Origin: Pseudomonadota bacterium
Lineage (GTDB): Bacteria > Verrucomicrobiota > Verrucomicrobiia > Limisphaerales > SXTU01
Direction of reading: 5' to 3'
DNA length: 39,727 bases
Assembly: GCA_009922615.1 (NCBI GenBank)
Contig: RFVF01000003.1
Coordinates: forward strand, 77,069-116,795
The position numbers were made by a program, and so were the translations under genes. This document shows positions 11,501-19,095 of this stretch, piece by piece. The notes beneath the pieces were generated by a model. It was not told where the DNA came from and searched no databases. It was given only the letters and a program-made list of their open reading frames with translations. Each line of letters starts with the position of its first letter. Position 1 is the stretch's first letter.

Positions 11501-12008
11501 CGACGGCATCATTGCCGCCGATTCCACGCTGGGGGTCGGCTCCGAGTTCCATGTTTACCTGCCTGCTTCCGACAAGCCGGTCAAACCCGTGCAGCCCGTC
11601 CAACCTGCGCCGGTGCAGGGTCAGGGCCGCATCCTCGTCATGGATGACGAGGAGTTGATCCGCGAACTCGCCCAGACCGCGCTGGAATTCCTTGGCTACC
11701 AAGTGGACACCGTGGCCGACGGCGAAGCCTGCATCAAAGCCTACGTCACCGCTCGTGACGAAGGCCGCCCTTACGCCGCCGTCATCATGGACCTCACCAT
11801 CCCTGGCGGCATGGGCGGCAAGGAAGCCATCCAAAAACTCTTGGAAATCGATCCCGAAGTGCGCGCCATCGTCTCCAGCGGCTACTCGCATGGTCCCGAG
11901 ATGGCCAACCACAAACAACACGGCTTCCGTGGCATGGTCGGCAAACCCTACAAGGTCGAGGAGCTCGCCCGCGAAATCACCGCCGTCGTAAATGGCAAGG
12001 GCGCGTGA
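8571..12008 (+). CDS. Hybrid sensor histidine kinase: CHASE, three PAS domains, HisKA, HATPase, receiver
   Basis: About 1145 residues. A first membrane helix at about 20-37 and a second at about 310-330 bracket an extracytoplasmic CHASE sensor domain with RFPGFHALGFAEYVP. Three PAS domains follow (from about residues 350, 480 and 640). The H-box is SLGILAGGIAHDFNNILTA; the N-box QNLVINAVQAMP and glycine boxes DHGIGI and GTGLGLAT complete the kinase. The C-terminal receiver begins RILVMDDEE, has its phospho-acceptor in VIMDLTIPGGMGG and a conserved lysine in GKPYK. There is no output domain, so it must pass phosphate to another protein. The frame opens with TTG at 8571; ATG at 8625 would shorten the N-terminus to the first helix. 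The signal is unknown. Confidence 0.92.
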   Translation: MSLQRNKRVSWWQEHLRRMGAAYLVLVISLVPTLLAYLRVRENAFERDRERFEQVARAKEDALERRLVRYADEVVSLGGFFAANEAIDVGEWNRLVRSIALTERFPGFHALGFAEYVPPGARAAHEARWRSQGLAGYTIHPAGPREDFSPVVLLSPADTSVPGLDAFSVLALRPTLEQVRDTGVTAVSVPAAFPRPDAKPARVAFIHPVYSSGKPSSTPAERQAALRGYVFGVLDLDRLFDGVFGSSGDQLVHAELFAGQREDPAELIFRAGPAGASHPQFLRHTQVRTANRSWQLVLTSSPAFESSLYKRLPPIVLGLGISVNLLLFGIAWSQARARMEAERLAADLRHVQERDRLLERATNDAIWDWDIEHNRLTWNEAVQAMFRYSAEAVSPTVEWWMERLHSEDRRRVWNGREAAVQTGGEFWADEYRFRRGDGSFAYVIDRGYIIHDRQGVAVRMIGSMVDISAQREAEEARQQSERKLALHIQQTPLAVIEWNLNFQVTSWNPAAERIFGYSAREAIGRHAAELILVLSEKKEPGTNLFTNLLAGVRFSEEAREHVQRTWQDVLKNVLPDKNGAADATRPSINAFSVTNRTKDKRPIICDWYNTPLIDATGQIIGVASLVLDVTGRKQAEDALAAEKERLTVTLRSIGDGVIATDTEGRVSIINKLAEDLTGWRQGDALGQPLPTVFSVIHQRTRQTYRNPVSQVLATGEIVDLPDQSILVSRDGTERMIAASAAPIRDLQSKIIGSVLVFRDVSDQQAIMEERVRASKLDSLGILAGGIAHDFNNILTAVIGNVSFARLFCQPGEKQFERLEEAEKAALRAKDLATQLLTFAKGGAPVRQTASLVELIRDSTSFALRGSNVRCEFHPAPDLWPVEVDQGQFSQVIQNLVINAVQAMPNGGVIRVSADNLTLEADSPLGLAPGRYCRVTVKDHGIGIKPEHLSKVFDPYFTTKEKGTGLGLATSYSIVKKHDGIIAADSTLGVGSEFHVYLPASDKPVKPVQPVQPAPVQGQGRILVMDDEELIRELAQTALEFLGYQVDTVADGEACIKAYVTARDEGRPYAAVIMDLTIPGGMGGKEAIQKLLEIDPEVRAIVSSGYSHGPEMANHKQHGFRGMVGKPYKVEELAREITAVVNGKGA

Positions 12009-12010
12009 CC

Positions 12011-12090
12011 GGTAGGGGATGGGAAATAGGTAATAGGGGATAGGGCGGCGGCCGTTTTTCCCCATCCCCTATTCCCAATTCCCTATTTCC
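12011..12090. repeat. G/A-rich imperfect inverted repeat between convergent genes
   Basis: The left arm (about 12014-12045) and right arm (12060-12090) are built from words such as GGAAATAGG and GGGGATAGGG and their complements. They can form a long imperfect hairpin with a T-run (GTTTTTC) in the loop. It lies between the histidine kinase and methyltransferase stops and includes the latter stop codon. It could act as a two-way terminator or be a dispersed repeat. Confidence 0.6.
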
Positions 12091-12655
12091 TCCTCCAGAG
12101 GAACATCCGCTCCAGCCCCGTGCGATTCGGATACGAGCGCGGCATCCACTCCTCCAGCAATTCAAAATGCGGCGAGAACCGTGCCCAAACCTCATCGCGG
12201 TCCACGCCGAAGGGCGGGCCATCCTTGTCCGGGATAAAATAATTCACCGCGAGGTAATGCCCGCCCGGCTTGAGCCAGCGCAGCACCGCGCGCACATAGT
12301 CATCGCGGCGGTCCGGAAGGATGGCGCAGAAGCAGGTGTGCTCGAAGACCCAGTCGAATGACGCGTGCGGTTCGTCGGCGAGAAAGTCGCCGAGGCGAAA
12401 CTCCGTTCGCTCGGGAGTTGCTGCCGCCTTGGCCCGTTCGACCGCGCTCGGTGCGATGTCCAACCCGGTCGCCGTGAAACCCGCCCCCGCCCAAGCACGA
12501 ACGTCATGGCCCAACCCACAGCCCGGCACCAGCACCGAGCCGCGCGGCACGTCCGCGTGCGCCGCCAGCCAGTCCAAAAGCCCTGGCGACGCCTCACCCT
12601 TGTCCCAAGGCGTGTCGTTGGCCTGATAGTGGGCCTCCCAGTCGGTGTTGCTCAT
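12083..12655 (-). CDS. Thiopurine S-methyltransferase-like SAM methyltransferase
   Basis: About 190 residues of the TPMT-like methyltransferase group. The opening WEAHYQANDTPWDKGEASP is typical of bacterial TPMT-like proteins, and VLVPGCGLGHDVRAWAGAG is the SAM-binding motif I, followed by GLDIAPSAVERAK and the FEHTCFCAI block. Bacterial members detoxify tellurite, selenite or small thiols, but the substrate here cannot be told. The ATG at 12655 overlaps the upstream methyltransferase stop (ATGA), so the two genes are likely cotranscribed and translationally coupled. Confidence 0.87.
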   Translation of the reverse strand: MSNTDWEAHYQANDTPWDKGEASPGLLDWLAAHADVPRGSVLVPGCGLGHDVRAWAGAGFTATGLDIAPSAVERAKAAATPERTEFRLGDFLADEPHASFDWVFEHTCFCAILPDRRDDYVRAVLRWLKPGGHYLAVNYFIPDKDGPPFGVDRDEVWARFSPHFELLEEWMPRSYPNRTGLERMFLWRRK

Positions 12656-13419
12656 GAGCTCTTCCTTCGCGCCACCACGAATGCGCACAGCATCCCGTAG
12701 CGCAGCGGCGTGAGGTTCAGCAGCCAGTCCAGCGGCGGAAACACGTAGCGATCTGTGCAGAGGGCTTTTTCGACCACGCAGCCAAAGCGCTCCAACTGAA
12801 ACGCCATCTCCAGCGCATTGGTCATGATGATTGCGTCGTCGTCCGGCTCGAACGGCGTCTTCACCACCGGAGCCACGCGCTCGAAACGCACTTGCTCTGG
12901 CGCTTCTTTCATCTGCCGCCGCTTGGCCAGCAGCCGCTGAAGATTCCGCCACTTGTTGCCCAAGCCGCGCATCCGGTAGTGGTAATCGCGCACCCCGATG
13001 ACCCGCAGAAAGTTCGGGCTGGAGACGACCACCTTACCGCCCGGCTCCGTCACGCGCACCAGTTCCGCGAGGAATGCCTCCGCCTCGTCCACGTGTTCGA
13101 GCACGTTCAGCGCGCCGACGCAGGCGAAGTGTTGGTTCGGAAACGGCAGTCGCTTCCCATCGTAGAGCTGGCACCGCTCGCTGAACTCCCGCGCGCGTAT
13201 GATGTTTGGCTCTGAAACATCCACGCCGTAAGCTTCAATACCATCCCGCGTCAACGCCCCGACGACTTGCCCGACACCGCAGCCCACGTCCAGCGCGCGA
13301 CCACCCGTGCGTTCCGGCCGCAGCGCGTCGGTGTATTTGCCGTAGAACGCCGGATCCCAGCTCGCGAGGAATTGCGCGTAAGCTTCGTTGTTCCGGTAAT
13401 AGGACTCGTGCTGGCCCAT
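12652..13419 (-). CDS. Class I SAM-dependent methyltransferase
   Basis: About 255 residues. ALDVGCGVGQVVGAL is SAM-binding motif I, YGVDVSEPNI motif II, and NVLEHVDEAEAFLAELVRV with PGGKVVVSSPN the later motifs of the Methyltransf_11/23 type. The start MGQHESYYRN at 13419 is chosen because the open frame before it reads as proline-rich non-protein sequence. The end carries a helix-rich tail near PPLDWLLNLTPL, as in methyltransferases that act on surface glycans or lipids, but the substrate is unknown. It is divergent from purD and coupled to the next methyltransferase. Confidence 0.87.
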   Translation of the reverse strand: MGQHESYYRNNEAYAQFLASWDPAFYGKYTDALRPERTGGRALDVGCGVGQVVGALTRDGIEAYGVDVSEPNIIRAREFSERCQLYDGKRLPFPNQHFACVGALNVLEHVDEAEAFLAELVRVTEPGGKVVVSSPNFLRVIGVRDYHYRMRGLGNKWRNLQRLLAKRRQMKEAPEQVRFERVAPVVKTPFEPDDDAIIMTNALEMAFQLERFGCVVEKALCTDRYVFPPLDWLLNLTPLRYGMLCAFVVARRKSS

Positions 13420-13528
13420 GCCGCGCGGACTATCCGGGCAGCACGGGCGCGGCGGCAAGGGCAAGTTGGCACCGCCAGCTCGGTATATCCTTTCCCGCCT
13501 TCCCGCCTTCCTGATTCAATCGTCGCGC

Positions 13529-14821
13529 ATGAAACTCTTGGTTATCGGCTCCGGTGGACGCGAACACGCGCTGGTCTGGAAGCTCGCGCAGTCGCCACTC
13601 GTCACGCGCATGTGGTGTGCGCCCGGCAACGCGGGCATCGTCGAGGAGCGCCTCGCCAAGAACGGCGCGCCCATCGAGTGCGTCGCCGTGAGCGCGGAGG
13701 ACTTGCCCAAGCTGCTCGCCTTCGCACAGCAGGAGCGGCCGGACTTCACCGTCGTCGGGCCCGACAACCCGCTCGCGGCGGGCGTCGTGGATTTGTTTCA
13801 GGCCAACGGTTTCAAGATTTGGGGACCGAATAAACAGGCCGCGCAGTTCGAGGGCAGCAAGGCCTTCTCCCAGGACTTCATGGAACGCCACGGCATCCCG
13901 ACGGCCGCCGCCGGAACCTTTTCCGACGTCGCCGCCGCGAAGAAGTTCTGCGCCTGGCTCGGCGGCAAGTGCGTGGTGAAAGCCGACGGCCTCGCGCTCG
14001 GCAAGGGCGTGTTGATTTGCACGAGCCTGACGCAAGCCGAGGCCGCCGTGGATGAAATCATGGTGAGCAAGGCCTTCGGCAGTGCTGGTCAGCGCATCGT
14101 GATTCAGGAACTGCTCGAAGGCATGGAGATTTCGCTGCACGCCCTCTGTGACGGCAAGGTCGCGAAGCTCTTCCCCACCTCGCAGGACCACAAGCGCGCC
14201 CTCGACGGCGATGCCGGCCTGAACACCGGCGGCATGGGCACCTACTCGCCCGCGCCCTTTCTCACCGATGCCGAGTTGAAGTCCGTGGGCGACGCCATCC
14301 TCCAGCCGTGGCTGCGTGGCTGCGCGGCGGACGGCATTGATTTTCGCGGTCTGCTCTACCCCGGCGTGATGCTCACAAAGACCGGCCCGAAGGTGTTGGA
14401 GTTCAACGCCCGCTTCGGCGACCCCGAGACACAGGTCTATCTCACGCGCTTGGAGAACGACCTCGTCGAACTCCTCCTCGCCAGCGCCGAGGGCCGCCTC
14501 GCCAACCACGAACTCAAGTGGAGTGCGAACGCCAGTGTCTGCGTCGTGATGGCCAGCGGTGGTTATCCCGGCAGCTATCCGAAGGGCAAAGTCATCACCG
14601 GTCTCGCTGCCGCGAACGCGCTGCCGAACACCAAAGTCTTCCACGCTGGCACGGCGAAGCTGGACGGTGCGACCGTCACCAACGGCGGTCGCGTCCTCGG
14701 CGTCACCGCATGGGCCAAAGATCTCGCCGCCGCCCGCAACGCCGCCTACGCCGCCGCGGAGCAAATCCACTTCGACGGTGCCCACTACCGCCGCGACATC
14801 GCGGCGAAGGCGCTTAAATAG
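13529..14821 (+). CDS. purD: Phosphoribosylamine-glycine ligase
   Basis: A 430-residue PurD, the usual family length. It joins phosphoribosylamine and glycine with ATP in the second step of de novo purine synthesis. The N-terminus MKLLVIGSGGREHALVWKL is diagnostic. The ATP-grasp domain shows CVVKADGLALGKGV, LNTGGMGTYSPAP and LEFNARFGDPETQ. The frame is open 111 bases further upstream, but homologues begin at the ATG at 13529. No other purine gene is nearby. Confidence 0.97.
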   Translation: MKLLVIGSGGREHALVWKLAQSPLVTRMWCAPGNAGIVEERLAKNGAPIECVAVSAEDLPKLLAFAQQERPDFTVVGPDNPLAAGVVDLFQANGFKIWGPNKQAAQFEGSKAFSQDFMERHGIPTAAAGTFSDVAAAKKFCAWLGGKCVVKADGLALGKGVLICTSLTQAEAAVDEIMVSKAFGSAGQRIVIQELLEGMEISLHALCDGKVAKLFPTSQDHKRALDGDAGLNTGGMGTYSPAPFLTDAELKSVGDAILQPWLRGCAADGIDFRGLLYPGVMLTKTGPKVLEFNARFGDPETQVYLTRLENDLVELLLASAEGRLANHELKWSANASVCVVMASGGYPGSYPKGKVITGLAAANALPNTKVFHAGTAKLDGATVTNGGRVLGVTAWAKDLAAARNAAYAAAEQIHFDGAHYRRDIAAKALK

Positions 14822-14871
14822 GGCCGTGTTCCGGGTAAATCGATCCGTTTGGCAAAAGCCGAAAAATGGAA

Positions 14872-14893
14872 GGACACGCGGGGCGCGCTGTCC
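14872..14893. terminator. Weak hairpin after purD
   Basis: GGACACGCG and CGCGCTGTCC pair around GGG with one bulged base, 50 bases after the purD stop. There is no T-run, so intrinsic termination is doubtful. Confidence 0.3.
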
Positions 14894-14971
14894 TGCTTGG
14901 TGGGACCACGCAGAGGCACAGGGAATAACTTCCCGTTGCCGCGCAACTCCCTTTCCCCCTACGTTCCGCCC

Positions 14972-15106
14972 ATGAAGTGGCTCACACGGCAGGAACAAAC
15001 AGTGCTTTTCACGCTGTTGTTTCTGGTGCTGCTCGGTTTGGCGGTAAAGACGTATCGAACGTCCACGCCCGCCACCCAGTCCAACCCGCCGTCGGCCGCT
15101 CGCTGA
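14972..15106 (+). CDS. Tiny single-helix membrane protein
   Basis: A 44-residue peptide starting MKWLTRQEQTV, with one hydrophobic helix (LLFLVLLGLAV) and a short polar tail. It ends just before the start of the Minf_1886 gene, so the two are probably cotranscribed. The N-terminus recalls the membrane anchor of ComEA-like proteins, but no helix-hairpin-helix domain follows, so it could be a remnant of one. The longer open frame from a TTG at 14849 is less likely. No function can be given. Confidence 0.55.
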   Translation: MKWLTRQEQTVLFTLLFLVLLGLAVKTYRTSTPATQSNPPSAAR

Positions 15107-15107
15107 A

Positions 15108-15545
15108 ATGCAAAAATCGCTCAACTTCGAAGAAGTCCTCGAAACGATCCTGGCGAAGGACACGCGTTATCACCGCGACGCCTATTTCTTCGTCCGGGAC
15201 GCACTGGATGTGGCGCAGAAGAAGTTTTCCCAAGCGGCCAAGGTGGCGAAAGGCAAACAGGCTCACGTGAGTGGCCAGCAGTTGTTGGAAGGCATCCGTG
15301 CGCACGCGCTGGAGCAGTTCGGTCCCCTCACAATGATGGTGCTGGAGGAGTGGGGGGTGCACCGCTGCGAGGATTTTGGCGAGATCGTCTTCAACATGGT
15401 GGAAAGCTCGCTGCTCGGCAAAACCGAGAACGACAGCCGCGAGGACTTCAAAGGCGGCTATGAGTTTTTCACGGCGTTCCGCCGGCCGTATCTACCGACG
15501 GCGAAGACAGTGGTGTTTAAGCCGACGGCTGAAGGGTTGGGCTGA
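15108..15545 (+). CDS. Minf_1886 family conserved protein
   Basis: A 145-residue soluble protein that I recognise as the Planctomycetes/Verrucomicrobia family named after Methylacidiphilum Minf_1886. Conserved-looking blocks are DTRYHRDAYFFVRDALD, HVSGQQLLEGIRAHALEQFG, VLEEWGVHRCEDFGEIVFN and DSREDFKGGYEFF. The function is unknown. It starts one base after the preceding small gene and converges with the acetyltransferase gene across an 11-base gap. Its presence supports the taxonomic placement. Confidence 0.85.
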   Translation: MQKSLNFEEVLETILAKDTRYHRDAYFFVRDALDVAQKKFSQAAKVAKGKQAHVSGQQLLEGIRAHALEQFGPLTMMVLEEWGVHRCEDFGEIVFNMVESSLLGKTENDSREDFKGGYEFFTAFRRPYLPTAKTVVFKPTAEGLG

Positions 15546-15556
15546 CGCTCGCCGGT

Positions 15557-16138
15557 TCAGCCCATGCCGGCGAATTCATCGTCCGTCAACAGGTCTAGGC
15601 CCATCAGCACGTAATCGTGGGTGATGGCCTGCATGTCCTTCACGTAGGCCGGGAGCCTGGTCAACTCGCTGAAACCGATCAGACCGAAGACTTTCATCGC
15701 GCCGTCCTGCGTGCCGATGAATTCCGCTTCGAGTTTTTCCAGGCTGCACGCGCGGGCGATGTCCACGATCTCTCCGACCAGCGCCTGGGCCAGCCCGCGG
15801 CCGCGAAACTGCGGATGGACGTGGACGCTGACGCGGCCGATGTGGCGTTTCCAGCCGCCGAGGTTTTGGTGCAGCGTGCAGACGCCGACGATGGTCTCGC
15901 CATTCCAGGCGAGCAGCGGGAGGTTGCGGCCCAAATCAATGCTCTCGCACCACGTTCGCACCACATCCGGCTCGGTCACACGGTGCTTGATGTAGAGTAA
16001 TTCCGGCGGCGGCAACGCAATGAAGAAGCGGTGAAAGGCCGCATGGTCGTCCGGCTCCAGCGGGCGGGCTTGCACGGCCAGCCCGTCACGGAGACGTAAT
16101 TCCTTCGGGTATTCATCCAAGGCGGATTCGAGTGACAT
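15557..16138 (-). CDS. GNAT family N-acetyltransferase
   Basis: A 193-residue GNAT protein. The acetyl-CoA binding motif appears as VSVHVHPQFRGRGLAQALVGEIVDIA, with the R/Q-x-x-G-x-G/A loop in RGRGLA. The N-terminal ARPLEPDDHAAFHRFF is the usual strand-helix opening, and VFGLIGFSEL is the C-terminal part. The opening resembles acetyltransferases that modify protein lysines, but the acceptor is not readable. It follows the unknown membrane-anchored gene by 36 bases on the minus strand. Confidence 0.85.
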   Translation of the reverse strand: MSLESALDEYPKELRLRDGLAVQARPLEPDDHAAFHRFFIALPPPELLYIKHRVTEPDVVRTWCESIDLGRNLPLLAWNGETIVGVCTLHQNLGGWKRHIGRVSVHVHPQFRGRGLAQALVGEIVDIARACSLEKLEAEFIGTQDGAMKVFGLIGFSELTRLPAYVKDMQAITHDYVLMGLDLLTDDEFAGMG

Positions 16139-16174
16139 AGTGGGATGGGGTTGATCGTTCTTGCGGGACGAAGT

Positions 16175-16957
16175 TCAGCTTAGTTCACCGACAATACCGC
16201 GGCCGGTCAGAAAGTGCCGCCCGTCGAGTGAGGTCGGGTCCACGCTCCAGCGGGCGGCCAGCATGGGCAGGCGGTCGAGGTTTTGCAGGATCGGGTCGTG
16301 AGTCTGGCCCCAACTTGGCTCCACTGATTCCAAATACTCGAAGCAGCGCAAGTCCAAGCCCAATTCCGCCGGGCTGGGCGAGCCTTGATTCCAGACCACT
16401 TGTCCGGCCCACGCATAGGCGCGCAAGACTTCGCCGGAGTCCAGTCGCGCCCAGGCGTGATGGCCAACGGCGCGGTTGAGGCAGAAGAATTGCACGAGCC
16501 CAAGCTCGCGACTCAGGCCGGTCAACAAATGAAAGCACGCGTCCACATCGTCGCCGGGATCGGGCAGGCTGGAGCCGACGACGAGCACCCATTCGCCGAT
16601 GGGGGGGGTGATGAAGAGCCGGCGGTCGCGCGCTTCGGCGAGGCCTTCAGCCCACGTGCAAATGGTGGGGTTGGCGAGCCTGAGGGCCTTTTGCACAGCA
16701 CGGGGTTCCGTGGTGCGGACGGCAATCCAACGGCAAGGGGAGTCGAAGATATCCGGCCGACACGCCTCGCTGCCAGACCAGTGCGGGGAAGGGGGGAACT
16801 GGCGTTCCAACTGCCGTCGCCGCGTGCCCGCCTGACGGGAGGCCAGCCACACGAACAACGCGGCGATGCCGAGGATCAGCAGGAGGAACAGCACCAGAAG
16901 GACCGCAACGTAGTCTCCGTTGTGAACGGCTTCGGATCCCTCGCCACTGGCACGCAC
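16175..16957 (-). CDS. Unknown membrane-anchored protein
   Basis: About 260 residues that I do not recognise. One hydrophobic helix (VAVLLVLFLLLILGIAALFVWL) lies near residues 16-38, then basic residues and a soluble domain with WIAVRTTEPRAVQKAL, FITPPIGEWVLVVGSSLPD and VQFFCLNRAVGHHAWAR. Tryptophan and cysteine are common. The start is uncertain: there is no ATG between the helix and unlikely upstream sequence, so the GTG at 16957 is a guess. The open frame runs on to 17413 but that part overlaps the antiporter. It probably shares a transcript with the downstream GNAT gene. Confidence 0.6.
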   Translation of the reverse strand: MRASGEGSEAVHNGDYVAVLLVLFLLLILGIAALFVWLASRQAGTRRRQLERQFPPSPHWSGSEACRPDIFDSPCRWIAVRTTEPRAVQKALRLANPTICTWAEGLAEARDRRLFITPPIGEWVLVVGSSLPDPGDDVDACFHLLTGLSRELGLVQFFCLNRAVGHHAWARLDSGEVLRAYAWAGQVVWNQGSPSPAELGLDLRCFEYLESVEPSWGQTHDPILQNLDRLPMLAARWSVDPTSLDGRHFLTGRGIVGELS

Positions 16958-17119
16958 CTGGAAGAATTGCCGGAGGCCGTTCACGCTGGTGAATCTAGTC
17001 CCGCCGATCGTGAGTGCAACGGGAAAATCTCTGGGCCGAGCTGACTGACAACGACCGGGTGAGAGTGCGTGGCCGGCAAATTGGGTGCACCCGTTTTGGC
17101 TCCCGGCCGGAAATGCAAG

Positions 17120-17148
17120 TTGACGGGGCAACCCGGGAGAGTTATACG
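17120..17148 (+). promoter_or_regulatory. Sigma70-like promoter of the antiporter gene
   Basis: TTGACG (17120-17125) and TATACG (17143-17148) are 17 bases apart and end 29 bases before the ATG at 17178. The -10 region is the only AT-rich patch nearby. Confidence 0.5.
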
Positions 17149-17177
17149 CATACGTAATAAATGGTTCCCGGACTGGC

Positions 17178-18449
17178 ATGAGCGCTTCGCAACTCTCCGT
17201 CATCTTTTTCCTCCAGATGTTTGTCATTCTGGCGGCGTGCCGGTTGGTGGGGCTGGCGGCGCGGCGGGTGGGGCAGCCGCAGGTGGTCGGGGAGATGGTG
17301 GCGGGCGTGCTGCTGGGGCCATCGCTGCTGGGCCTGCTGGCACCGGGTGTGCAGCGGGAGTTGTTTCCGCCGGAGTCGCTGAAGGTGCTGTTCGTTACGG
17401 CGCAACTGGGCATCGGTCTCTATATGTTCTTCGTCGGGATCGAGTTTGACACGGAAGTGTTCCGGCGGCAGGCGCGGAGCGCGGCGGCGGTGTCGCTGGC
17501 GGGAATGCTGGTGCCGTTCGCGTTGGGGGCAGCGCTTGCGCCCTGGCTGCAGCGGACGCCGGGGCTTTTCGGCGACACGGTGCGCCCGCATGAGGCGGCG
17601 TTGTTTCTGGGCGCGGCCATTGCCATAACCGCGTTTCCGATGCTGGCGCGCATCATTTACGAGCGCGGGCTGACCGGGACGCCGCTGGGGACGCTCTCGT
17701 TGGCGGCGGGGGCGATGGGCGACGCGGTGGCCTGGTGCGTGCTGGCCGTGGTGTTGGCGAGTTTTGGCGGCGGGGTGATGGTGGCGGTGAAGGCAATCGG
17801 TGGGGGCGTGCTTTACACGGGGTTGATGCTGACAGTTGGGCGGCGGTGGCTGGCGCGGCTGGGCGCGGCGGCAGAGCAAGAGGGGCGGCTCACGCCGGCG
17901 ATGCTGTCCACCTGCCTGATGCTGCTCATGCTGGGGGCGTGGGCCTCAGACGCGGCGGGCATCCATGCGGTGTTCGGCGGTTTTTTGCTGGGGGTGGCGA
18001 TGCCGCGCGGCCGGCTGACGCGCGAATTGCAACGGGACTTGGAGCCGTTTACGGCGGTGTTTTTGCTGCCGATGTTTTTCACCTACTCCGGGCTGAACAC
18101 CCGGTTGGACATGGTGAACAACCTTGAACTTCTCGGCCTCGCGCTGGTGGTGCTGGCGGCGTCATGCTTGGGCAAGTTCGGCGCCTGCTGGGCGGCGGCC
18201 CGCGCAACGGGCGCGGACCAGCGGCTGGCGCTGGCGGTGGGCGCGCTCATGAACGCGCGCGGGATGATGGAGCTAATCCTGCTCAACATCGGTCTACAGC
18301 GCGGCATCATCCAGGCGCCGCTGTTTTCGATCTTGGTGTTGATGGCGGTGGTCACTACGCTGATGGCGTCGCCGGTGTTTGAGTTGGTTTATGGCCGTCA
18401 TGCACGGGCGGAAGGGAAGCTGAGGACGAAGCCCGTGGCGGATGACTGA
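17178..18449 (+). CDS. CPA2 family cation/proton antiporter
   Basis: A 423-residue integral membrane protein of the KefB/NapA-like monovalent cation:proton antiporter-2 family. About twelve to thirteen helices are visible. VVGEMVAGVLLGPSLLGLL is the signature first block, QLGIGLYMFFVGIEFD the second, and GAMGDAVAWCVLA contains the expected ion-binding aspartate near the middle. HAVFGGFLLGVAMPRG and NARGMMELILLNIG match later conserved blocks. The regulatory TrkA-N domain of KefB/KefC is absent, so it is the short form. It probably exchanges Na+ or K+ for protons at the inner membrane. Confidence 0.9.
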   Translation: MSASQLSVIFFLQMFVILAACRLVGLAARRVGQPQVVGEMVAGVLLGPSLLGLLAPGVQRELFPPESLKVLFVTAQLGIGLYMFFVGIEFDTEVFRRQARSAAAVSLAGMLVPFALGAALAPWLQRTPGLFGDTVRPHEAALFLGAAIAITAFPMLARIIYERGLTGTPLGTLSLAAGAMGDAVAWCVLAVVLASFGGGVMVAVKAIGGGVLYTGLMLTVGRRWLARLGAAAEQEGRLTPAMLSTCLMLLMLGAWASDAAGIHAVFGGFLLGVAMPRGRLTRELQRDLEPFTAVFLLPMFFTYSGLNTRLDMVNNLELLGLALVVLAASCLGKFGACWAAARATGADQRLALAVGALMNARGMMELILLNIGLQRGIIQAPLFSILVLMAVVTTLMASPVFELVYGRHARAEGKLRTKPVADD

Positions 18450-18515
18450 GTCTGCACGTGCGCCGATGTGCTTTCGGGAATTGGCAGCGCGGCGGTGGGT
18501 TGTTAGCCTGCCGCC

Positions 18516-18995
18516 ATGGTCGCTGCTCCGTTTCGCTTCCGCCACCGCGTAACCTACGCCGAGTGCACGGTGGGCAATCACGTTTATTACGCGCGTTATT
18601 TGGACATTCTGGAGCAGGCGCGCGGCGAATTTTTCCGCGCGGCGGGCGTGCCGCTGGCGGAGTTGCAGGCGCAGGATGTCATCTTTCCCGTGATTGAGGC
18701 GCACCTGCATTACGAGGCGGCGGCGCGTTACGACGACGAACTGATCATCGAAATCGTGGTCACGGAACTGGATCGGCTGAAAATCACTTTTGCCTACGGG
18801 GTTTCCAACGCGCGCAACCAGATCATCCTGACGGGACGGACGCGCCACGTTTGCGCGAACTCCGAAGAGAAGCCCAAACGAATGCCGCCGGAAGTGTGCC
18901 ATCGGCTGCAGGCAGCATTCGCCAGCCCGGCCCCGACAGCAACCGCGCCGCCGACAGCACCACTCGCTCGCCGAGTGCCCAAGCTGCCTTGCTGA
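18516..18995 (+). CDS. Acyl-CoA thioesterase-like hotdog protein
   Basis: A 159-residue hotdog-fold protein of the 4-hydroxybenzoyl-CoA thioesterase/YbgC type. FRFRHRVTYAECTVGNHVYYARYLDILEQARGEFF aligns with the signature helix region (written here in pieces: RVTYAECTVG, NHVYYARYL, DILEQARGEFF). The aspartate that usually precedes the AGGVVYHANY-like segment appears as threonine, with a glutamate two residues earlier, so catalysis may differ. The last 25 residues are an Ala/Pro/Thr-rich tail. The start ATG at 18516 is 66 bases after the antiporter stop. Confidence 0.8.
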   Translation: MVAAPFRFRHRVTYAECTVGNHVYYARYLDILEQARGEFFRAAGVPLAELQAQDVIFPVIEAHLHYEAAARYDDELIIEIVVTELDRLKITFAYGVSNARNQIILTGRTRHVCANSEEKPKRMPPEVCHRLQAAFASPAPTATAPPTAPLARRVPKLPC

Positions 18996-19056
18996 CGAGA
19001 TAGCCTTGGGGCTTGCTTTGAATTGTGAGTCTGCCAGATAGTCAGCCGTTCGCCGC

Positions 19057-19080
19057 CGAACCACCCTGTGGGCGGGTTCG
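19057..19080. other. Hairpin upstream of acylphosphatase
   Basis: CGAACC (19057-19062) pairs with GGTTCG (19075-19080), and CCC with GGG inside. It lies 61 bases after the thioesterase stop and 15 bases before the acylphosphatase ATG. It could be a weak terminator or a leader structure; no T-run is present. Confidence 0.35.
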
Positions 19081-19095
19081 TCGGTGAAGTTGATA

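Noticed and set aside
13430-15163. 577-residue minus-strand open frame opposite purD
   Set aside because: Shadow of purD and its neighbours; no motif.
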